This document shows positions 61,192 through 64,000 of a stretch of DNA of 64,000 bases, piece by piece (the first letter of the stretch is position 1; every line of letters starts with the position of its first letter). Below the pieces are notes generated by a model, which was not told the origin of the DNA, did no database searches, and saw only the letters and a program-made list of their open reading frames with translations. The position numbers and the translations under genes are program-made. The stretch comes from Nocardioides sp. (GTDB lineage: Bacteria > Actinomycetota > Actinomycetes > Propionibacteriales > Nocardioidaceae): positions 62,001-126,000 of the forward strand of contig NZ_JASEEQ010000013.1 in assembly GCF_030019515.1 (NCBI RefSeq), written 5' to 3'.

Positions 61192-61446
61192 GTGAGAGAA
61201 CTCTTTCTCCTCGACGGGGACGCCGAGGAAGCAGGCTGGCAGGAACGTGCGCTGTGCGCACAGACCGACCCTGAGGCGTTCTTCCCCGAAAAGGGAGGGT
61301 CGACCAGGGAGGCCAAGAAGGTCTGCCTGACATGCGAGGTGCGAGACGAGTGTCTCGAGTACGCCTTGATGAACGACGAGCGCTTCGGCATCTGGGGCGG
61401 GCTCTCCGAGCGGGAGCGCCGCAAGCTGAAGAAGCGCGCGGTCTGA
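61192..61446 (+). CDS. whiB2: WhiB-family transcription factor, WhiB2/WhiB (WhmD) type
   Basis: An 84-residue iron-sulfur protein. The four cluster ligands are Cys22, Cys45, Cys48 and Cys54, followed by GIWGG (66-70) and a basic tail (RERRKLKKR) for DNA contact. The short form and its position beside fbiA match M. tuberculosis WhiB2 and Streptomyces WhiB, which work with WhiA to control septation and sporulation genes. The GTG start at 61192 begins VRELFLLDG. A hairpin terminator follows. Confidence 0.93.
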   Translation: MRELFLLDGDAEEAGWQERALCAQTDPEAFFPEKGGSTREAKKVCLTCEVRDECLEYALMNDERFGIWGGLSERERRKLKKRAV

Positions 61447-61476
61447 CGCCGAGGCGACCGCCGAGGCCAACCTCGG

Positions 61477-61505
61477 GGCCGGCGCTGCGGAGTCGAGCGC
61501 CGGCC
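61477..61505 (+). terminator. Hairpin terminator after whiB2
   Basis: Arms GGCCGGCGCT (61477-61486) and AGCGCCGGCC (61496-61505) with a nine-base loop, extended outward by CCTC/GAGG. It separates whiB2 from the large glycosyltransferase gene downstream. Confidence 0.75.
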
Positions 61506-61543
61506 GAGGGGGCCTCACCCCCCGGCCGTTAGTCTTCGGGATC

Positions 61544-64000
61544 GTGGGTTCTTCGGTCTCAGCGCTGCTCGTCAGCCACGACGGCGCTCGGTGGCTGCCC
61601 GCCGTGATCGATGGACTGCGGGCCCAGCGCACGCCGGTGGACGACGTCGTCGTCGTCGACACCACCAGCAGGGATGGCAGCGCCGACCTCCTCCACGACG
61701 CGTTCGGAGCGGTCGTCACGGCCCCCGGTTCCACGTCGTTCCCCGCCGCGGTGGGCCTGGGTCTCGATGAGCTGCGTGAGCGCGGCTCCACCAGCGAGTG
61801 GATCTGGATCCTCCACGACGACGCGAACCCCGATCCCGGCGCGCTCGCGGCGCTGCTGGCGGCGGCCGCCGCCGACCCCGAGGTCGACGTCCTCGGCCCG
61901 AAGCTGCGGGAGTGGCCCTCGCTGAGACGGCTCCTCGAGCTCGGCGTGACGATCTCGGGCACGGGGCGCCGGCTGACCGGCCTCGAGCGCGGCGAGTACG
62001 ACCAGGGCCAGCACGACGAGATCCGCGACGTGCTCGCGGTCAACACCGCCGGCATGCTCGTGCGCCGACGGGTGCTCGAGGAGCTCGGCGGCCTCGACCC
62101 GCAGCTGCCGATCTTCGGCAACGACATCGACTTCGGCTGGCGCGCCGCCATGGCCGGGCACCGCACGGTCGTCGTGCCCGACGCCGTCGTGTTCCACGCG
62201 GAGGCCGCGCACCGCGGCCTGCGGCGTACGCCGCTGACCGGGCGGCACACCCACTACCAGGAGCGCCGGGCCGCGCTGTACACGCTGCTGGTCAACGCCC
62301 GGCGCCGCTCGCTGCTGTGGCTGACCGTGCGGCTGGCGTTCGGCACGCTGCTGCGGATGATCGGCTTCCTGCTGGTCCGCGCGGTCGGCGAGGCGCTGGA
62401 CGACCTGGCCGCGCTGCTGTCGATCTACGCCCACCCCGGAGAGGTGCGCGCGGCGCGACGTGCGCGCCGAGCCCGGGGCCCGCTCCTGGAGGAGCGGGCC
62501 CGGCCGCTGCTCGCGCCGTGGTGGCTGCCCTACCGACACGGCCTGGACTTCCTCGGCGACCTGGTCACGGCGGCGACCAACCAGGCCCAGGACGTCGCCG
62601 AGCGCCGCCGGATCGCGGCGGCCCAGCACGCCCCCGCGAGCACGGTCGCCCGGCCGCGCACCGAGGAGGACGAGCTCGCCGAGGACACCGGCGCGGTGGC
62701 GCGCTTCCTGACCAACCCGGTGGCCCTGGCACTCGCGGTCATCGTCCTCGCCGCGCTGGTCGGCGCCCGGGAGGCAGTCGGCAGCGTCGCGGGCGGCGGG
62801 CTCTCGCCGACCCCCTCCGGGGTGTCCGACTGGTGGCGTCTCCAGACCGAGACCTGGCACCCGCTCGGGACCGGGACCGCCGTCCCCGCGCCGCCGTACC
62901 TGCTTCCGCTGGCCCTGCTGGCCACGCTGCTCGGTGGGAGCCCCTCGGCCGCGGTGTCGGTCGTGCTCGTGCTCGCCGTGCCGGTCGGCCTCTGGGGGGC
63001 CTGGCGGTTCCTGCGGGTGGTCGGCCGCCTCGTGACGCCGACCGGCGCGCCGCGCTGGGCGCTGCTGTGGGGGTCGGCCACCTGGGCGCTGGTGCCGGTC
63101 GCCAGCGGTGGCTGGGGCGACGGGCGCCTCGGCGTCGTGGTCGTCGCCGCGCTGCTGCCGTGGCTCGCCCACGCCGCGCTCGGCTTCGCCGACCCGGACG
63201 CCGACCACCGCTGGCGGGCGGCCTGGCGGACCGGACTGCTGCTGGCGGTCGGGACCTCGTTCGCGCCCGTGCTGTGGCTGTTCGCGGTGCTGCTCGGTCT
63301 GGTGGTCCTCGCCGCCGCCTTCGCGATCGTCCGCGGCGCCGGCCGCGACCGGTCCGTCTGGGGCCCGCCCGCGACCGCGGTCGGCCTGGTCCCGCTGCTG
63401 CTCGCGCCGTGGTGGATCCCTGCCATCCAGCGGGGTGCCGCCGAGGCGCTGCTCCTCGACGTGGGCCGGCTCCCCGGGCCGGACGTGGACGGTCTCGGCC
63501 TGGTCACCGGGCGGCTCGGCGACCTGGGCGCCCCGTGGTGGCTGGGCGTGGTGCTGGCGGTCCTGGCAGTGCTCGCGCTGGTGCCGCGGGCCACCCGGAT
63601 CCCCGTGCTGGTGTGCTGGGTGGTGGCCGCGGTCGCGGCCGTCCTGGCGGCCGTGCTCGGGACCGTCACGGTCTCGATGGCCGCGACCTCCGCCGACGCC
63701 GGGCTCGGCGCGCTGGTCGTGGTGCTCCAGGGCGCCCTCGTGGTCGCGGTCACGACCGGTGCGATCGCCGCCGGGCAGGGCGACGCGACCTGGCGACGGG
63801 TTGCCGCCGTGGGGCTCGCGCTGGTGGCCGCCGCCGTACCGGTCGGCGGACTCGCATGGTGGTTCGCCGGGTCCGACCCCGCCCTCGCCGACGGCATCGA
63901 CACCGACATCCCGGTGTACATGGTGCAGAGCTCCGAGAGCGGCGCCGCGCACGGGATCCTCGTGGTCCGCGGCAGCGTCGACGACGGCCTGACCTACACC
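61544..64000 (+). CDS. Large membrane-fused GT2 glycosyltransferase, 3' end outside the window
   Basis: The open frame runs from GTG at 61544 through the right edge (at least 819 residues). The N-terminal GT-A domain (about 1-250) has SALLVSHDGARWLPAVI, VVVVDTTSRDGSADLL, the metal site ILHDDANPDPGAL and FGNDIDFGWRAAMAGH. A basic connector (about 300-350) is followed from about residue 385 by many transmembrane helices, at least eight before the edge. The end of the window enters an extracytoplasmic segment. Fusions of this kind are conserved beside whiB2 in actinobacteria, but their sugar and acceptor are unknown. A mannosyl or galactofuranosyl role is possible. Confidence 0.82.
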   Translation, partial: MGSSVSALLVSHDGARWLPAVIDGLRAQRTPVDDVVVVDTTSRDGSADLLHDAFGAVVTAPGSTSFPAAVGLGLDELRERGSTSEWIWILHDDANPDPGALAALLAAAAADPEVDVLGPKLREWPSLRRLLELGVTISGTGRRLTGLERGEYDQGQHDEIRDVLAVNTAGMLVRRRVLEELGGLDPQLPIFGNDIDFGWRAAMAGHRTVVVPDAVVFHAEAAHRGLRRTPLTGRHTHYQERRAALYTLLVNARRRSLLWLTVRLAFGTLLRMIGFLLVRAVGEALDDLAALLSIYAHPGEVRAARRARRARGPLLEERARPLLAPWWLPYRHGLDFLGDLVTAATNQAQDVAERRRIAAAQHAPASTVARPRTEEDELAEDTGAVARFLTNPVALALAVIVLAALVGAREAVGSVAGGGLSPTPSGVSDWWRLQTETWHPLGTGTAVPAPPYLLPLALLATLLGGSPSAAVSVVLVLAVPVGLWGAWRFLRVVGRLVTPTGAPRWALLWGSATWALVPVASGGWGDGRLGVVVVAALLPWLAHAALGFADPDADHRWRAAWRTGLLLAVGTSFAPVLWLFAVLLGLVVLAAAFAIVRGAGRDRSVWGPPATAVGLVPLLLAPWWIPAIQRGAAEALLLDVGRLPGPDVDGLGLVTGRLGDLGAPWWLGVVLAVLAVLALVPRATRIPVLVCWVVAAVAAVLAAVLGTVTVSMAATSADAGLGALVVVLQGALVVAVTTGAIAAGQGDATWRRVAAVGLALVAAAVPVGGLAWWFAGSDPALADGIDTDIPVYMVQSSESGAAHGILVVRGSVDDGLTYT

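Overview
The window is high-GC DNA from an actinomycete, most likely a Nocardioides-like member of the Propionibacteriales. That placement is inferred from gene content: WhiB2, F420 genes (fbiA, fbiB), a mycothiol-linked pair, oligoribonuclease, truncated haemoglobin O, GlfT2-type galactofuranosyltransferase, LCP proteins and a WS/DGAT acyltransferase. Coding density is very high. No phage, transposase, CRISPR array or rRNA was seen. Two tRNAs are present: His(GTG) and Arg(TCT).

Layout. 1-7.6 kb: transporter fragment, MHS-type MFS permease, tRNA-His, orn, a MauE/DsbA-type thiol pair, adenosine deaminase, an orphan LuxR regulator, and a lipoprotein/27-residue peptide/DUF6766 membrane cluster. 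7.5-16.2 kb: tRNA-Arg, Xaa-Pro aminopeptidase, PrsW protease overlapping the first of two large P-loop GTPases, an SSB paralogue and EttA. 16.2-22.1 kb: intergenic palindromic repeats, MarR, thiolase, TetR, a small membrane protein behind a BlaI-type double operator, a double-hotdog thioesterase, and a likely three-gene unit of two His/Asp-rich exported or membrane proteins and an ECF sigma factor. 22.1-30.8 kb: glbO, OsmC, MscS, small membrane genes, pepN, ChrA, and a mycothiol-nitroreductase-like protein with a monothiol active site next to a DinB/MDMPI protein; this resembles the Rv2466c-pepN-glbO neighbourhood of M. tuberculosis. 30.8-40.2 kb: metG, arfB, a CoA-binding protein, a secreted protein, acyl-CoA dehydrogenase, and a hybrid histidine kinase divergent from a SigF/SigB-type sigma factor. 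40.2-43.8 kb: a minus-strand operon WS/DGAT-LCP-enoyl-CoA hydratase with two GGGCC-N4-GGCCC boxes upstream.

44.5-56.1 kb is the most coherent block: LCP ligase, two GlfT1-like glycosyltransferases, UDP-galactopyranose mutase, GlfT2-like polymerase, Wzm/Wzt-type exporter, and a large secreted PGRP amidase with FG-GAP repeats. It reads as one galactofuranan assembly, export and wall-attachment line. Direct repeats like those bound by MtrA lie upstream of its first and last genes.

56.1-64 kb matches the conserved actinobacterial block TIGR03089, manC, fbiB, fbiA, whiB2, here with a DUF3105 protein and a very large membrane-fused glycosyltransferase that runs off the right edge.

Several families of short DNA repeats sit between genes and are described separately. 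Family assignments rest on motifs and remembered homologues; no database search was run.
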